64,000 nucleotides of DNA from an uncultured Caulobacter sp. (GCA_913776195.1 CAJYMH010000019.1:1-64000); one strand, 5' to 3'. Shown: positions 18,387 to 28,005, counted from the first letter of the stretch. Program-made: numbers and translations. Notes: generated from the letters alone by a model not told the origin.

Positions 18387-21038
18387 CTAGCGGCGCCACC
18401 ATCCGCGACGCTTCGCCGTCGGCGCGCCCGAAATCTCGTTCGGATCGGGCTCGGCGGGAGCGGCTTCAGGTTCCGGTTCAGCCGGCGCTTCGACGACCGG
18501 AGTCTTTGCGGCCGTGGCCTTCGCTGGCTTCGGTGAGGCCGCAACGACCGGTTCCGGGGCCGTGGCTGCCTCGACTTCGGCTTCAGCGGCTTCAGCTTCC
18601 GGTTCGGCCTTCTTGCGCGAGCGGGTGCGGCGCGGCTTTTTCGGCGCTTCGTCCTTGGCCGGCAACTCGACCCACACATCCACGTCCTCGGCGGGCGCGG
18701 CGACGGCCGCTGGGGCGGCCTCGACCTCGGCGACGGTCTCAACCGGAGCCTCGACGGTTTCAGCCGCCGCGGCGCCGCGACGACCGCGACCACGGCGGGC
18801 GGGCTTGGCGGGCTTTTCTTCGGCGGGAGCGGCGCTGGCTTCGACCGGCGTGGCCTCGGCGACTACAGCAGCCTGCGGTTCGCGGGCCGGACGCAGCGGG
18901 GCGTCGTTGGCCGGGCGCGGCTGCGAGCCGTCCAGGTCGGCCACGTTGTGCCACACGAAGGGATCATCGCCGAACGGCACGCGCGGGCGGGTCCAGGTGA
19001 AGGTGTCGGCCGGACGGGAGTCGTCGCGCATGCGGCGACCGCCGCGACGACCGCGACGGCGGCGGCGGCGCGGGCCGTCCTCGTCGTCGCCATCGGCTTC
19101 GCTGTCGTAGACGTCGTTTTCGCCTTCCTCGTCATCCGAGGCGGAACGGGCTTCCTGTTCGCCGCGCTCTTCATCGCGGCGCCCGCCACGACGGCGGCGG
19201 CGGCGGCCGCGACCGTCACGGCCGCCCCGGCCTTCAGATTCTTCACGCGGCGCGCGGGCGGCGGGGGCTTCGTCGCCGCCGTCGTCCTCGTCCTCGTCGA
19301 TGATCTCTTCGTCGTCCTCTTCCTCGTCCTCCTCGACGACGAAGTCATCCTCGGGTTCGACGGCGGAGGGCGCGGGCAGGCCGTAGTTCGGGATCGGACG
19401 CGCGGCGGCTTCGCCGTTACGCTGGATATCGAAGTCGCCCGAATGCATCAGCTCGTCGATCACCACGACCACGAACAGCCCGTGGCGCTGGTGCAGGCTG
19501 GCCAGATAGGCGCGCTTCTCGTTGAGGATGTAGAGGCCGACCGTGCGGTTGACCTTCAGGATCAGTTCGCCGCCGCCGCGCAGGGCTTCAAGCTCGATGC
19601 CGCGCAGGGCGGTCAGGGCGGAGGACTCGACCGTGCGGACGCGGCCCGCGCCTTCGCAATGCTCGCAGACGTGCGTGGTGGCTTCCAGGACGCCCGAACG
19701 GCGACGCTGACGGCTGATCTCCATCAGACCGAACGAGCTGATCTTGCCCATCTGGACCCGCGCGCGGTCGTCCTTCAGGCAGTCCTTCAGCTTCTTTTCG
19801 ACGGCGCGATTGTTCTTGCCCTCGTCCATGTCGATGAAGTCGATCACGACGAGGCCGGCGAGGTCGCGCAAGCGCATCTGGCGGGCGGCTTCCTCGGCCG
19901 CCTCCAGGTTAGTCTTCAGGGCCGTCGCCTCGATGTTGCGCTCACGGGTGGAGCGGCCCGAGTTGACGTCCACGGCCACCAGGGCCTCGGTCTGGTTGAT
20001 CACCAGGTAGCCGCCCGAACGCAGGGGGACGACCGGCGAATAGATCTGGGACAGGTGGTCCTCGACCTTGTGCGCCACATAGAGCGGGGTCGGTTCGCGC
20101 CACTGTTGGATCTTCTTGGCCTGCGACGGCATCAGCATGCGCATGAAATCGCGGGCTTCGCGGAAGCCGGCCTCGCCCTCGACCCAGATTCCGTCGAGAT
20201 CCTTGTCGTAGAGGTCGCGGATGGCGCGTTTGACGAGGTCTTCCTCCTCGTAGATCAGCGCCGGAGCGACCGAGCTCATGGTCGTCTCGCGGATATTCTC
20301 CCACAGACGCATCAGATACTCGTAGTCGCGCTTGATCTCGAGCTTGGTGCGCTTGGCGCCTGCGGTGCGGACGATCAGGCCCATGCCCTGCGGCACGTCC
20401 AGGCTCTGGACGACGGTCTTCAGGCGCTTGCGGTCGGTGGCGGTGGTGATCTTGCGGCTGATGCCGCCGCCACGGGCGGTGTTAGGCATCAGGACGCCGT
20501 AACGGCCGGCCAGGGACAGATAGGTGGTCAGGGCCGCGCCCTTGTTGCCACGCTCTTCCTTGACGACTTGGACCAGCATGATCTGCCGGCGGCGGATCAC
20601 TTCTTGGATCTTGTAGCGCTTCATCAGGCGCCGGCGGCGACGCTCGACCTCTTCTTCCATGTCGTCGTCGTCATGGTCGGAGACGCTGCGCACGATGGGT
20701 TCGCCATCCTCGTCCAGCTGCGGCGCGGCCGAATGATGATGGTCGTCATCCTCCTCAGCGACCTCGCGCATCAGCGCTTCGCGGTCGGCGACGGGGATTT
20801 GATAGTAATCCGGGTGGATTTCGTTGAAGGCCAGGAAGCCGTGACGGTTGCCGCCGTATTCGACGAACGCCGCCTGGAGGCTGGGCTCCACGCGGGTGAC
20901 CTTGGCTAGATAGATGTTCCCGCGAAGCTGTTTGCGGGTCTGGCTTTCGAAATCAAACTCTTCGACGCGAGTTCCATCCACGACCACCACACGCGTCTCT
21001 TCGGCGTGGGCGGCGTCGATCAACATTTTCTTCGACAT
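18387..21038 (-). CDS. rne: Ribonuclease E
   Basis: Endoribonuclease of 883 aa that starts mRNA decay and processes rRNA and tRNA; its C-terminal tail scaffolds the degradosome. The N-terminus (MSKKMLIDAAHAEETRVVVV) leads into an S1 domain interrupted by an acidic, His-rich insertion (about residues 60-125). The catalytic DNase I-like region has VAVDVNSGRSTRERN and VVIDFIDMDEGKNNRAVE with the magnesium-binding Asp residues, and the zinc-link CEHCEGAGR. The last ~380 residues are disordered, with Asp/Glu and Arg-rich tracts and Ala/Pro repeats, ending GWWRR. The start at 21038 is chosen by homology and GGAG upstream; an in-frame ATG at 21374 would add 112 unlikely residues. Confidence 0.96.
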   Translation of the reverse strand: MSKKMLIDAAHAEETRVVVVDGTRVEEFDFESQTRKQLRGNIYLAKVTRVEPSLQAAFVEYGGNRHGFLAFNEIHPDYYQIPVADREALMREVAEEDDDHHHSAAPQLDEDGEPIVRSVSDHDDDDMEEEVERRRRRLMKRYKIQEVIRRRQIMLVQVVKEERGNKGAALTTYLSLAGRYGVLMPNTARGGGISRKITTATDRKRLKTVVQSLDVPQGMGLIVRTAGAKRTKLEIKRDYEYLMRLWENIRETTMSSVAPALIYEEEDLVKRAIRDLYDKDLDGIWVEGEAGFREARDFMRMLMPSQAKKIQQWREPTPLYVAHKVEDHLSQIYSPVVPLRSGGYLVINQTEALVAVDVNSGRSTRERNIEATALKTNLEAAEEAARQMRLRDLAGLVVIDFIDMDEGKNNRAVEKKLKDCLKDDRARVQMGKISSFGLMEISRQRRRSGVLEATTHVCEHCEGAGRVRTVESSALTALRGIELEALRGGGELILKVNRTVGLYILNEKRAYLASLHQRHGLFVVVVIDELMHSGDFDIQRNGEAAARPIPNYGLPAPSAVEPEDDFVVEEDEEEDDEEIIDEDEDDGGDEAPAARAPREESEGRGGRDGRGRRRRRRGGRRDEERGEQEARSASDDEEGENDVYDSEADGDDEDGPRRRRRRGRRGGRRMRDDSRPADTFTWTRPRVPFGDDPFVWHNVADLDGSQPRPANDAPLRPAREPQAAVVAEATPVEASAAPAEEKPAKPARRGRGRRGAAAAETVEAPVETVAEVEAAPAAVAAPAEDVDVWVELPAKDEAPKKPRRTRSRKKAEPEAEAAEAEVEAATAPEPVVAASPKPAKATAAKTPVVEAPAEPEPEAAPAEPDPNEISGAPTAKRRGWWRR

Positions 21039-21442
21039 TAAGGCGATCTCCACGGCGCGCGGCAGGCATGCAGCCCGGGCGCCGGCTTGTGATGAGGGCG
21101 CGCGCGACAGCGCTGCTCGCGCCGCCGAAGCGGATCGTGCGAGCGGCGTTAAGCCGAATGCGGGCGTGTGCGACGCAGCCCATGGGTTCAATTCCCTGAC
21201 GCGCCCATGAGGCGCGGATCGGATGACGCGTCGATGCCGATAGTGACGGCTCTGACCCGACGCGGGCCGGGGTGCGATAGCGCGCGTCAACAAAGACGCA
21301 GCGAACGCGCGCGTACTTTTGCAGCATCGGACCACAAAAGGGAAGCGCCGCGATGCGTGCGGCGTCTTAACCACTTGCTCACCATGATCTGGCCAAATGT
21401 CAGCATCTGCGCCATGGCGGTGTGTTTTTGGGGCTCTGGTTG
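21039..21442. other. Intergenic region between divergent rne and amidase genes
   Basis: About 400 nt without a convincing gene. It should hold the rne promoter and 5' leader on the minus strand (rne leaders are commonly long and autoregulated) and the amidase promoter on the plus strand. An 8-bp inverted repeat GCGCGCGT/ACGCGCGC with a 17-nt loop lies at 21280-21312. A T-arm-like GGTTCAATTCC at 21184-21194 drew attention, but no tRNA cloverleaf can be built around it. Confidence 0.5.
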
Positions 21443-22642
21443 ATGGGCGCGAGGGTTAAGGGATCTGGGATCAAGTGGACGGCGCTGGCGCTGTCGGCGG
21501 CGCTCGCCGCTGGCGCGGCCGCGGTCGCGTTCGCCCAGGGCCCTGAATCCGCCGGTCTGACCAAGGTGCGATTCGGCGGCGACCGTTTCGAAACCCGCGT
21601 GGTGCTGGAGCTCGACAAGGAGACCAGCGCAAAGTTGCTGGCCGATGGTTCGCTGGACCGCCGCGTGGTCCTGGCCATGCCGCGCACGACCGTCACGGGC
21701 GACCTGCAGGGCGCCGGCTATGGCCTGGTGAAGGCCTGGATGGTCGAAGAGGCCGCCGGCGGCGCGCGTCTGAGCCTGGATTTGCGCCAGGACGCCGAGG
21801 TTCGCCGCCGCTTCCTGCTGCCGCCGTCAGACGGCGCCGCCAACTATCGCTATGTTATCGATCTGCGGGCCAAGGGCGCGCCGGCCACGCCGAAGCCGGC
21901 GGAGGCCAAGGCGGTCCTGACGGCGACGCCGATCTCGGCCGCAGCTCCGCCGCTCCGCTTGAAGAAGGTGGTGGTGATCGACGCCGGCCATGGGGGCAAC
22001 GATCCCGGTACTTCCGGCGCGCACTATAAGGAAAAGGAGCTGGTGCTCGCCGCCGCTCAGGCGCTGAAGGCGCGATTGGAGCGCAGCGGCAAGTACAAGG
22101 TGCTGCTGACGCGGGACACCGACGTCTATGTTCCGCGCGAAGGCCGGGTGCAGATCGCCCGCCGCGCCGACGCCGACCTGTTCATCTCGCTACACGCCGA
22201 CGCAGGGCCGAACCCGACGACGCAGGGCGCCAGCGTCTATACCCTGTCCGAAAAGGGGCAGGGGCGAGTGGCCGAGGTCGCCAACAAAAACGACTGGTTC
22301 ATGAACGCCAGCCTGTCGGGCGGCGACAAGGCCGTCAGCCAGATCCTGCTCGACCTGACTCAGCGCACCACCAAGAACCGCTCGGCCATGTTCGCCGAAA
22401 CCCTGCTGGAGAAGGTGGGCGGGGCGGACGTGCCGCTGCTGCGCCGCAGCCATCGGGACGCCGGTTTCGTAGTTTTGCTGGCTCCAGACGTGCCGGCTGT
22501 GCTGTTCGAGATGGGCTTCATGACCAATCCGGATGATGAGGCGCGTCTGGCGGATGCGGGCGCCCGGGCCCGCGTGGCGGACGCGATCGGCGACGCCATC
22601 GATGCCTATTTTGCTCAGCAGACGCGGCTCGCCGCCCGGTAA
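21443..22642 (+). CDS. amiC: N-acetylmuramoyl-L-alanine amidase (AMIN + Amidase_3)
   Basis: Periplasmic zinc amidase that removes stem peptides from peptidoglycan during cell separation. The 399 aa start with a signal peptide (MGARVKGSG..LALSAALAAGAAAVAFAQ), followed by an AMIN targeting domain (about 40-140) and an Amidase_3 catalytic domain with VVVIDAGHGGNDPGTSG (zinc His), KEKELVLAAAQAL (zinc Glu), LFISLHADAGPN (zinc His) and the catalytic Glu in AVLFEMGFMTNPDDE. The start at 21443 is the Met that best fits a signal peptide; an in-frame ATG at 21422 is possible. It is followed by the PBP1A gene, as in Caulobacter. Confidence 0.93.
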   Translation: MGARVKGSGIKWTALALSAALAAGAAAVAFAQGPESAGLTKVRFGGDRFETRVVLELDKETSAKLLADGSLDRRVVLAMPRTTVTGDLQGAGYGLVKAWMVEEAAGGARLSLDLRQDAEVRRRFLLPPSDGAANYRYVIDLRAKGAPATPKPAEAKAVLTATPISAAAPPLRLKKVVVIDAGHGGNDPGTSGAHYKEKELVLAAAQALKARLERSGKYKVLLTRDTDVYVPREGRVQIARRADADLFISLHADAGPNPTTQGASVYTLSEKGQGRVAEVANKNDWFMNASLSGGDKAVSQILLDLTQRTTKNRSAMFAETLLEKVGGADVPLLRRSHRDAGFVVLLAPDVPAVLFEMGFMTNPDDEARLADAGARARVADAIGDAIDAYFAQQTRLAAR

Positions 22643-22717
22643 ACCACGTTCCATCGCCGATGCGGCCACACGCCCGTTGGCGCCCTGCGCGGAGCACGAT
22701 AGAGGACGGTCTGCGGG

Positions 22718-25099
22718 ATGGTTTTCCGCGGAGGTCAGTCTAGCTTGAAACCGCTGCAGAAGTGGGCCGCGATCGCCGGAGTGACGGCGCTCAGCGTCAT
22801 CGCCTTGGCGGGCTTCGCTCTGGCTGTGTACGCCGCCTGGCTTTTTCATGACATGCCTGACGCCGGCGATCTGCAGGACTATCGTCCGCCGACCGCCACG
22901 CGCGTCTATGCCTGGGACGGCACCCTGATCGGCGAGTTCTCGCGCGAGCGTCGTATTTTCGTGCAGTACGACCAGATTCCGCCGCACCTGATCTATGCCT
23001 TCCTGGCGGCCGAAGATCGCAATTTCTTCGAGCATAACGGCGTGGACGTGGGCGGCCTGTCGCGGGCGATGATCAAGAACGTCGGCAACGCCATGGCCGG
23101 CCGGCGCCTTGAGGGCGGCTCGACGATCACACAGCAGGTGGCCAAGAACGTCTTGCTGACGTCCGACCGCACCGTCGGCCGCAAGCTGAAAGAGGCGATC
23201 CTCGCCCAGCGGCTTGAGAACAGCCTGACCAAGCAGCAGATCCTCGAGCTGTATCTGAACGAGATCTGGCTCGGCTACCGGTCCTACGGCGTCGCCGTGG
23301 CCGCCTACAATTACTTTGGCAAGGCGATCAACGACCTGACTATCGCCGAGGCCGCCTATCTGGCCGCCGTGCCCAAGGGGCCGGACAACTATCACCCGAT
23401 CCGCAACAAGGCCCGCGCCATCCAGCGCCGCAATTGGGTGCTCGGCCAGATGGCCGAGGCCGGCTGGATCACCCGCGCCCAGGCGCAGGCGGCGATGAAG
23501 GAAGACCTGAAGGTCCAGCCTGCGCCGACTCGAGCCCAGTATCGCGACGCCGACTATTTCGTGGAGGAGGTGCGCCGCCGCGCCCTCGCCACCCTGGGGC
23601 CGCGCCTGAACGAGGGCGGCTACTACATGCGGACCACCTTGGATCCGCGCCTGCAGACCGCCGCCCGTGAAGCCCTGATGGAGGGGCTGGAGCGCTACGA
23701 CCGCCGCCATGGCTGGCGCGGGGCGTGGGGCCAGGTCGAGGTGGCCGAGGGGTGGGAGAAGGCGGCCCTGAAAAAGAGCCCGCCGTCCGAGCGTCGCGCC
23801 TGGCAGGCGGCGCTGGTGGACAGCGTGTCTGGCGGCTCCGTGCGTGTGCGTCCCGTGAAGGATGGGGCGCCCGGCCTGCTGGCGTCCGAGGATGTGAGCT
23901 GGGCCCGGGCGGGCAAGGGGCTGACGGCGGGCGATCTGGTGTTCGTGGAGCCCGCGCAGGGCGGCGGTTACCGCCTGAAGCAGGTGCCGCTGGTCAACGG
24001 CGCGCTGGTGGCGATGGAGCCCCACACCGGCCGGGTGTTGGCTATGGTGGGCGGCTATTCCTTTTCTCTGTCGAAATTCAACCGCGCGACCCAGGCGCAG
24101 CGCCAGCCGGGCTCGGCGTTCAAGCCGTTCGTCTACGCCACCGCCCTGGAGAACGGCTACACGCCCGCCAGCACCGTGGCTGACGCCCAGATCAGCCTCG
24201 TCGGCGCCAAGGAGGGCGAGGTCTGGTCACCCGAGAACTACAATCACGAGTACTACGGCTCGCTGCCCCTGCGCCGGGGTCTGGAGCTGTCGCGCAACAC
24301 CATGACCGTGCGCCTGGCGCAGGGCGTGGGCATGCGCAAGATTTCCGACATGGCGGTGCGCACCGGCGTATCAGACAAGATGATGCCTGTGCTGGCCATG
24401 GCCCTGGGGGCGGGGGAGACGACCCCGTTCCGCCTGACCGCCGCCTATGCGCCGTTCGTCAACGGTGGCCGCAAGGTTGACCCGCACCTGATCGAGCTGG
24501 TCCAGGACCGCGAGGGCAAGACCCTGCTTCGGGCCGACAAGCGCGAGTGCCCCAAATGCGACGCCGGCTTCAATGGTGAGGAAAGCCCGCGCCTGCCGGT
24601 CACAGGCCAGCAGGTGATGGACCCGATAACGGCCTATCAGATCACCTCCATGCTTGAAGGCGTGGTCCAGCGCGGCACCGCGACCCAGGCCCGTGTCCTG
24701 GGCCGTCCGGTGGCGGGCAAGACCGGCACCACCAACGAGTACCGCAGCGCCTGGTTCGTAGGCTACACGCCGCAGATCGTAGTCAGCGTCTTCATCGGCT
24801 TCGACGACAACCGGTCCTTGGGCTCCAGCGAGACCGGCGGCGTGGCCAGCGTGCCGATCTTTATCGACTTCATGACGGAAGCGATGAAGGGCGTGCCCCC
24901 GACCCCGTTCAAAGAGCCGAAGAACGCCAAGTTCGGCTATGTCCGCGGCATGCGTGAGGCGTTCCGCCCTGGCACCGAACCCAAGCTAGTCACCACGCCG
25001 CTGATCCCGACCGGCCCGATCCCCTATGGTCAAATCGCGCCCGCAGCCCCCGGACAGGCCCCGCCCAAGCGCGACCCCGACCTGACCGGATTGTATTGA
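22718..25099 (+). CDS. Penicillin-binding protein 1A (bifunctional)
   Basis: Class A PBP of 793 aa that polymerises glycan strands and cross-links peptides. It has one N-terminal membrane segment (about 17-42), a GT51 transglycosylase domain with EDRNFFEHNG (catalytic Glu about residue 98) and GGSTITQQVAKN, an OB-like insert (about 250-410), and a transpeptidase domain with the SxxK serine in PGSAFKPF (about 466), SRNTMTVRLA as the SxN-type motif region, and KTGTTNEYRSAWFVGYTP (Lys668). It follows the amidase by 75 nt and precedes prfB by 46 nt. Confidence 0.95.
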   Translation: MVFRGGQSSLKPLQKWAAIAGVTALSVIALAGFALAVYAAWLFHDMPDAGDLQDYRPPTATRVYAWDGTLIGEFSRERRIFVQYDQIPPHLIYAFLAAEDRNFFEHNGVDVGGLSRAMIKNVGNAMAGRRLEGGSTITQQVAKNVLLTSDRTVGRKLKEAILAQRLENSLTKQQILELYLNEIWLGYRSYGVAVAAYNYFGKAINDLTIAEAAYLAAVPKGPDNYHPIRNKARAIQRRNWVLGQMAEAGWITRAQAQAAMKEDLKVQPAPTRAQYRDADYFVEEVRRRALATLGPRLNEGGYYMRTTLDPRLQTAAREALMEGLERYDRRHGWRGAWGQVEVAEGWEKAALKKSPPSERRAWQAALVDSVSGGSVRVRPVKDGAPGLLASEDVSWARAGKGLTAGDLVFVEPAQGGGYRLKQVPLVNGALVAMEPHTGRVLAMVGGYSFSLSKFNRATQAQRQPGSAFKPFVYATALENGYTPASTVADAQISLVGAKEGEVWSPENYNHEYYGSLPLRRGLELSRNTMTVRLAQGVGMRKISDMAVRTGVSDKMMPVLAMALGAGETTPFRLTAAYAPFVNGGRKVDPHLIELVQDREGKTLLRADKRECPKCDAGFNGEESPRLPVTGQQVMDPITAYQITSMLEGVVQRGTATQARVLGRPVAGKTGTTNEYRSAWFVGYTPQIVVSVFIGFDDNRSLGSSETGGVASVPIFIDFMTEAMKGVPPTPFKEPKNAKFGYVRGMREAFRPGTEPKLVTTPLIPTGPIPYGQIAPAAPGQAPPKRDPDLTGLY

Positions 25100-25145
25100 C
25101 GAGCCGCGCACGCTATCTGCGCCGCTCGAATTCTAGGAGTGTCAC

Positions 25146-26267
25146 ATGAGACCGGATGTCCAGGCCGCCGCGGCCGACATCGAGCAGTCGATCGGGCTGC
25201 TGCGCCGGCGTCTCGACTGGGAGCCTGCGCTTCGCAAGCTCGATGAGCTGAACGCCCGGGTCGAGGACCCGACCCTGTGGGACCGCCCGTCAGAAGCCCA
25301 GGCGGTGAGCCGTGAGCGCGCCGCCCTGGCCGCTCGGGTCGAGGCCGTGCAGAGTCTTGAGCGCGAGCTGAAGGACGCGCTGGAGTACGCGGAGCTGGCC
25401 GACATGGAGAGCGATGAAGGCTCTCTGGAAGACGCCCGCGCGCAGCTTCGCGCCTTGAAGGAGCGCGCCGCTCGCGCCGAACTGGAGGCGCTGCTGTCGG
25501 GCGAGGCTGACGGCAATGACTGCTATCTCGAAATCAACTCGGGGGCCGGCGGGACGGAGTCCAACGACTGGGCCGGCATGCTGCTGCGCATGTATTCGCG
25601 CTGGGCGAACGCCCATGGCTACACCGTCGATCTGATCGAAGAGACCAGCGGCGAACAGGCGGGCATCAAGTCGGCCACTCTGCAGGTGAAGGGGCCGAAC
25701 GCTTATGGCTGGCTGAAGACCGAGGCGGGCGTGCACCGTCTGGTCCGCATCAGCCCGTACGACGCCGCCGCCAAGCGCCACACCAGCTTCGCCTCGGCCT
25801 GGGTCTATCCTGTGGTGGACGACACCATCGAGATCGAGATCAACCCGGCCGACGTGCGGACCGACACCTATCGCGCCAGCGGCGCCGGCGGTCAGCACAT
25901 CAACAAGACGGACTCGGCCGTGCGCCTGACGCACATCCCGACCGGCGTGGCCGTGGCCTGTCAGGCCGGCCGTTCGCAGCACCAGAACCGCGAGGAGGCC
26001 TGGAAGATGCTGCGCGCTCGCCTGTACGAGCTGGAGCTGCAGAAGCGCGAAGCGGCTCAGCAGGCGCTGGAAGACCAGAAGACGGACATTGGGTGGGGTC
26101 ACCAGATCCGCTCTTACGTCCTGCAGCCGTACCAGATGGTCAAAGACCTGCGGACGGAGGTCGAGACCTCGGACACGCAAGGGGTCCTGGACGGGGACCT
26201 GGACCAGTTCATGGGCGCGGCGCTGGCCCAGCGGGTCGGCGCCACCCGGGACGCGGTGGAAGGCTAG
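25146..26267 (+). CDS. prfB: Peptide chain release factor 2
   Basis: Recognises UAA and UGA stop codons and triggers peptide release. The 373 aa contain the GGQ catalytic motif (residues 248-250, [11 protein letters not shown]) and the stop-codon recognition loop, which reads SPY (203-205) instead of the SPF of E. coli RF2. The frame is continuous from the ATG at 25146, so the programmed +1 frameshift known from many prfB genes is absent. It is followed by a strong bidirectional terminator. Confidence 0.97.
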   Translation: MRPDVQAAAADIEQSIGLLRRRLDWEPALRKLDELNARVEDPTLWDRPSEAQAVSRERAALAARVEAVQSLERELKDALEYAELADMESDEGSLEDARAQLRALKERAARAELEALLSGEADGNDCYLEINSGAGGTESNDWAGMLLRMYSRWANAHGYTVDLIEETSGEQAGIKSATLQVKGPNAYGWLKTEAGVHRLVRISPYDAAAKRHTSFASAWVYPVVDDTIEIEINPADVRTDTYRASGAGGQHINKTDSAVRLTHIPTGVAVACQAGRSQHQNREEAWKMLRARLYELELQKREAAQQALEDQKTDIGWGHQIRSYVLQPYQMVKDLRTEVETSDTQGVLDGDLDQFMGAALAQRVGATRDAVEG

Positions 26268-26274
26268 AATTGAG

Positions 26275-26301
26275 AAAGGCCCGCTGCGAAGCGGGCCTTT
26301 T
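26275..26301. terminator. Bidirectional terminator between prfB and bactofilin genes
   Basis: Perfect stem AAAGGCCCGC/GCGGGCCTTT with a 6-nt loop (TGCGAA). The T-run on one strand and A-run on the other suit both convergent genes. Confidence 0.9.
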
Positions 26302-26303
26302 GC

Positions 26304-26762
26304 TTATTCGGCGGCGGGTAGGGCGACCACGTCGGCTTCCGGTTGCGGCGCCGCGGCGGGCGCTGGGCGCTGGAGCTTGAGGCTTCGGCCCTGGAAGTAG
26401 GCGCCGATCTCCATCGAAAGCTGCTCGTGGGTGACGTCGCCGTCCACGTGGGCGGTGCTGAACAGACGGACCTGCTTGGCGGTGATCGCGCCGGAGACGC
26501 GGCCCCGCACGTCGACCGTCTCGGCCGTGATGGCGCCCTGAACGTGGCCGGTCTCGCCGATGGTCAGGCGTTCGACCTTCACGTCGCCCTTGATCGTGCC
26601 GTCCAGATGCAGGTCGCCGCCACCGGACAGGTTGCCCTTGAGGGCGATGTCGGCGCCGATCAGCGAGGCGACCTTGGGGCCGCTGTTGCGGCGACCGCCG
26701 TCATGGACGGTCGGAAGATTCTCGACGGACGGGCCGCCCTTAGCTGCTTGCTTGCTGAACAT
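26304..26762 (-). CDS. bacA: Bactofilin (polymer-forming cytoskeletal protein)
   Basis: A 152-aa cytoskeletal protein with a central beta-helical bactofilin domain (about residues 30-125: LIGADIALKGNLSGGGDLHL, GTIKGDVKVERLTIG, GHVQGAITAETVDVRG) between short disordered ends. Bactofilins polymerise without nucleotides and bind membranes through the N-terminus. In Caulobacter, BacA recruits a peptidoglycan synthase at the stalk base. Here the gene directly follows an M23 endopeptidase gene and overlaps it by 23 nt, the conserved bactofilin-LmdC type pair. Confidence 0.93.
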   Translation of the reverse strand: MFSKQAAKGGPSVENLPTVHDGGRRNSGPKVASLIGADIALKGNLSGGGDLHLDGTIKGDVKVERLTIGETGHVQGAITAETVDVRGRVSGAITAKQVRLFSTAHVDGDVTHEQLSMEIGAYFQGRSLKLQRPAPAAAPQPEADVVALPAAE

Positions 26763-27885
26763 AATCGCCGGCCCTCACAAAGCGGTCTGGGTTCTGCGCC
26801 TTGCCGTTGACCCAGACCTCGTAATGCAGATGCGGACCGGTGGAACGGCCCGTGTTGCCCATGCCGCCGATCCGCTGGCCGACGCCGACCCGCTGGCCTG
26901 GACGCACGCCGATGGCCTGGAGGTGGGCGTAGCGGGTCTTAAAGCCGCCGCCATGGTCGATCTCGATGGTGTTGCCGTAACCCGAGCGCACGCCGGTGAA
27001 GGAGACGACGCCTGGCGCCGTTGCGCTGATCGGGGTGTTGATCCCACCCGCGAAGTCCAGGCCGGAATGCAGGGCGGGGCGGCGCGTGAACGGATCGAAG
27101 CGCACGCCAAAGCCGCTGGTCTTCACCGCATAGGCGGGGCGGGCGAGGGGCAGACGGTTGGCGGCCGTAGAGAGGCTGCGCATGGCCGACATATTGGAGG
27201 AGGCGCGCTGGATGCGCATGGCGAAGTCCGGCTCCACGTCGAGCACGGCGGCCAGGGCGCGGGGATCCTTAGCCTCGATCAGCGGGCCGCCGAGCGCCCC
27301 GCCGCGATTGACGTAGGATTCCGGGTTCAGGCCGGCGAGGCGGAAGGCCACGCGCAGGCGCTCGGCCCGGGTCTTTGCGTAGGTCTCGGCCGACTGGATC
27401 AGGCGCTCCTGGTCCATGCGGGTGGCGTTGATGCGTTCGACCGGATTGGCGTCGGCCAGTCGCGGGGCGGCGGGCTTCAGCGCCTCGGCGGCGCCGGGGG
27501 CGCCCTTGAAGTCGCTGACCAGCATGGCCAGGGCGGCGTGACGGCGCTCGACGGAAGCGGCGAGGTCGTCGACCGAGCCGTTGACAGCGGAAAGCTGGGC
27601 GATGGCGCTGTTCAGGCGAGCCTGCCGGTCGGCGTTCATCCGCTCGTTCTGCGCCTTGATGCGCATGACCTGCTGGTCGGCGGCGTTCAGCGACGAGGCG
27701 TTGATCAGCATCGCGACGGTGGAGACGCCGGTCCACAGGGCGAAGCCGGCGACGCCGCCGGCGATGACCATCTGCTTGACCGGGGTCAGAACGACGCCGC
27801 GCATCTGGCCGCCAGAGCGGACATACAGATGTCGCTCTGGAAAAAGCTCATGGAGCGATCGCCACAGTCGCCTGAAGCGTGTCAT
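26740..27885 (-). CDS. lmdC: M23 family peptidoglycan endopeptidase, bactofilin partner
   Basis: A bitopic membrane protein of 381 aa: a short cytoplasmic N-terminus (MTRFRRLWRSLHELFPERHL), one membrane segment (about residues 40-62, MVIAGGVAGFALWTGVSTVAML), a periplasmic coiled coil, and a C-terminal LytM/M23 domain (HSGLDFAGGINTPISATAPG, VVSFTGVRSGYGNTIEIDHGGGFKTRYAHL, GPHLHYEVWVNG) with the zinc ligands His and Asp of HxxxD and HxH present. The start at 27885 is preferred over an in-frame ATG at 27900. It is encoded immediately before bacA, and this pairing is known to control localised cell-shape changes. Confidence 0.9.
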   Translation of the reverse strand: MTRFRRLWRSLHELFPERHLYVRSGGQMRGVVLTPVKQMVIAGGVAGFALWTGVSTVAMLINASSLNAADQQVMRIKAQNERMNADRQARLNSAIAQLSAVNGSVDDLAASVERRHAALAMLVSDFKGAPGAAEALKPAAPRLADANPVERINATRMDQERLIQSAETYAKTRAERLRVAFRLAGLNPESYVNRGGALGGPLIEAKDPRALAAVLDVEPDFAMRIQRASSNMSAMRSLSTAANRLPLARPAYAVKTSGFGVRFDPFTRRPALHSGLDFAGGINTPISATAPGVVSFTGVRSGYGNTIEIDHGGGFKTRYAHLQAIGVRPGQRVGVGQRIGGMGNTGRSTGPHLHYEVWVNGKAQNPDRFVRAGDYVQQASS

Positions 27886-27978
27886 GCCCACCCCGCACAA
27901 TTACTCACAGCGGCGGGATAAGGGCATAAACTTAAGAAGCGGTGCAAGAGGCGAAAAGCACACGCAGGCGCGGCAAAG

Positions 27979-28005
27979 ATGCATCATTAATGGTTAATGA
28001 CGCAT
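27979..28005. promoter_or_regulatory. 12-bp inverted repeat upstream of lmdC-bacA
   Basis: ATGCATCATTAA (27979-27990) and TTAATGACGCAT (27994-28005) form an inverted repeat with one mismatch and a 3-nt spacer. It lies 94 nt upstream of lmdC. Read on the minus strand it contains TTAACCATTAA, similar to the TTAACCAT half-site known from CtrA-controlled Caulobacter promoters. It is probably an operator; the regulator is unknown. Confidence 0.6.

Noticed and set aside
21184-21194. T-arm-like GGTTCAATTCC between rne and the amidase gene
   Set aside because: Flanking bases do not pair into a T stem, and no anticodon or acceptor stem can be built around it.
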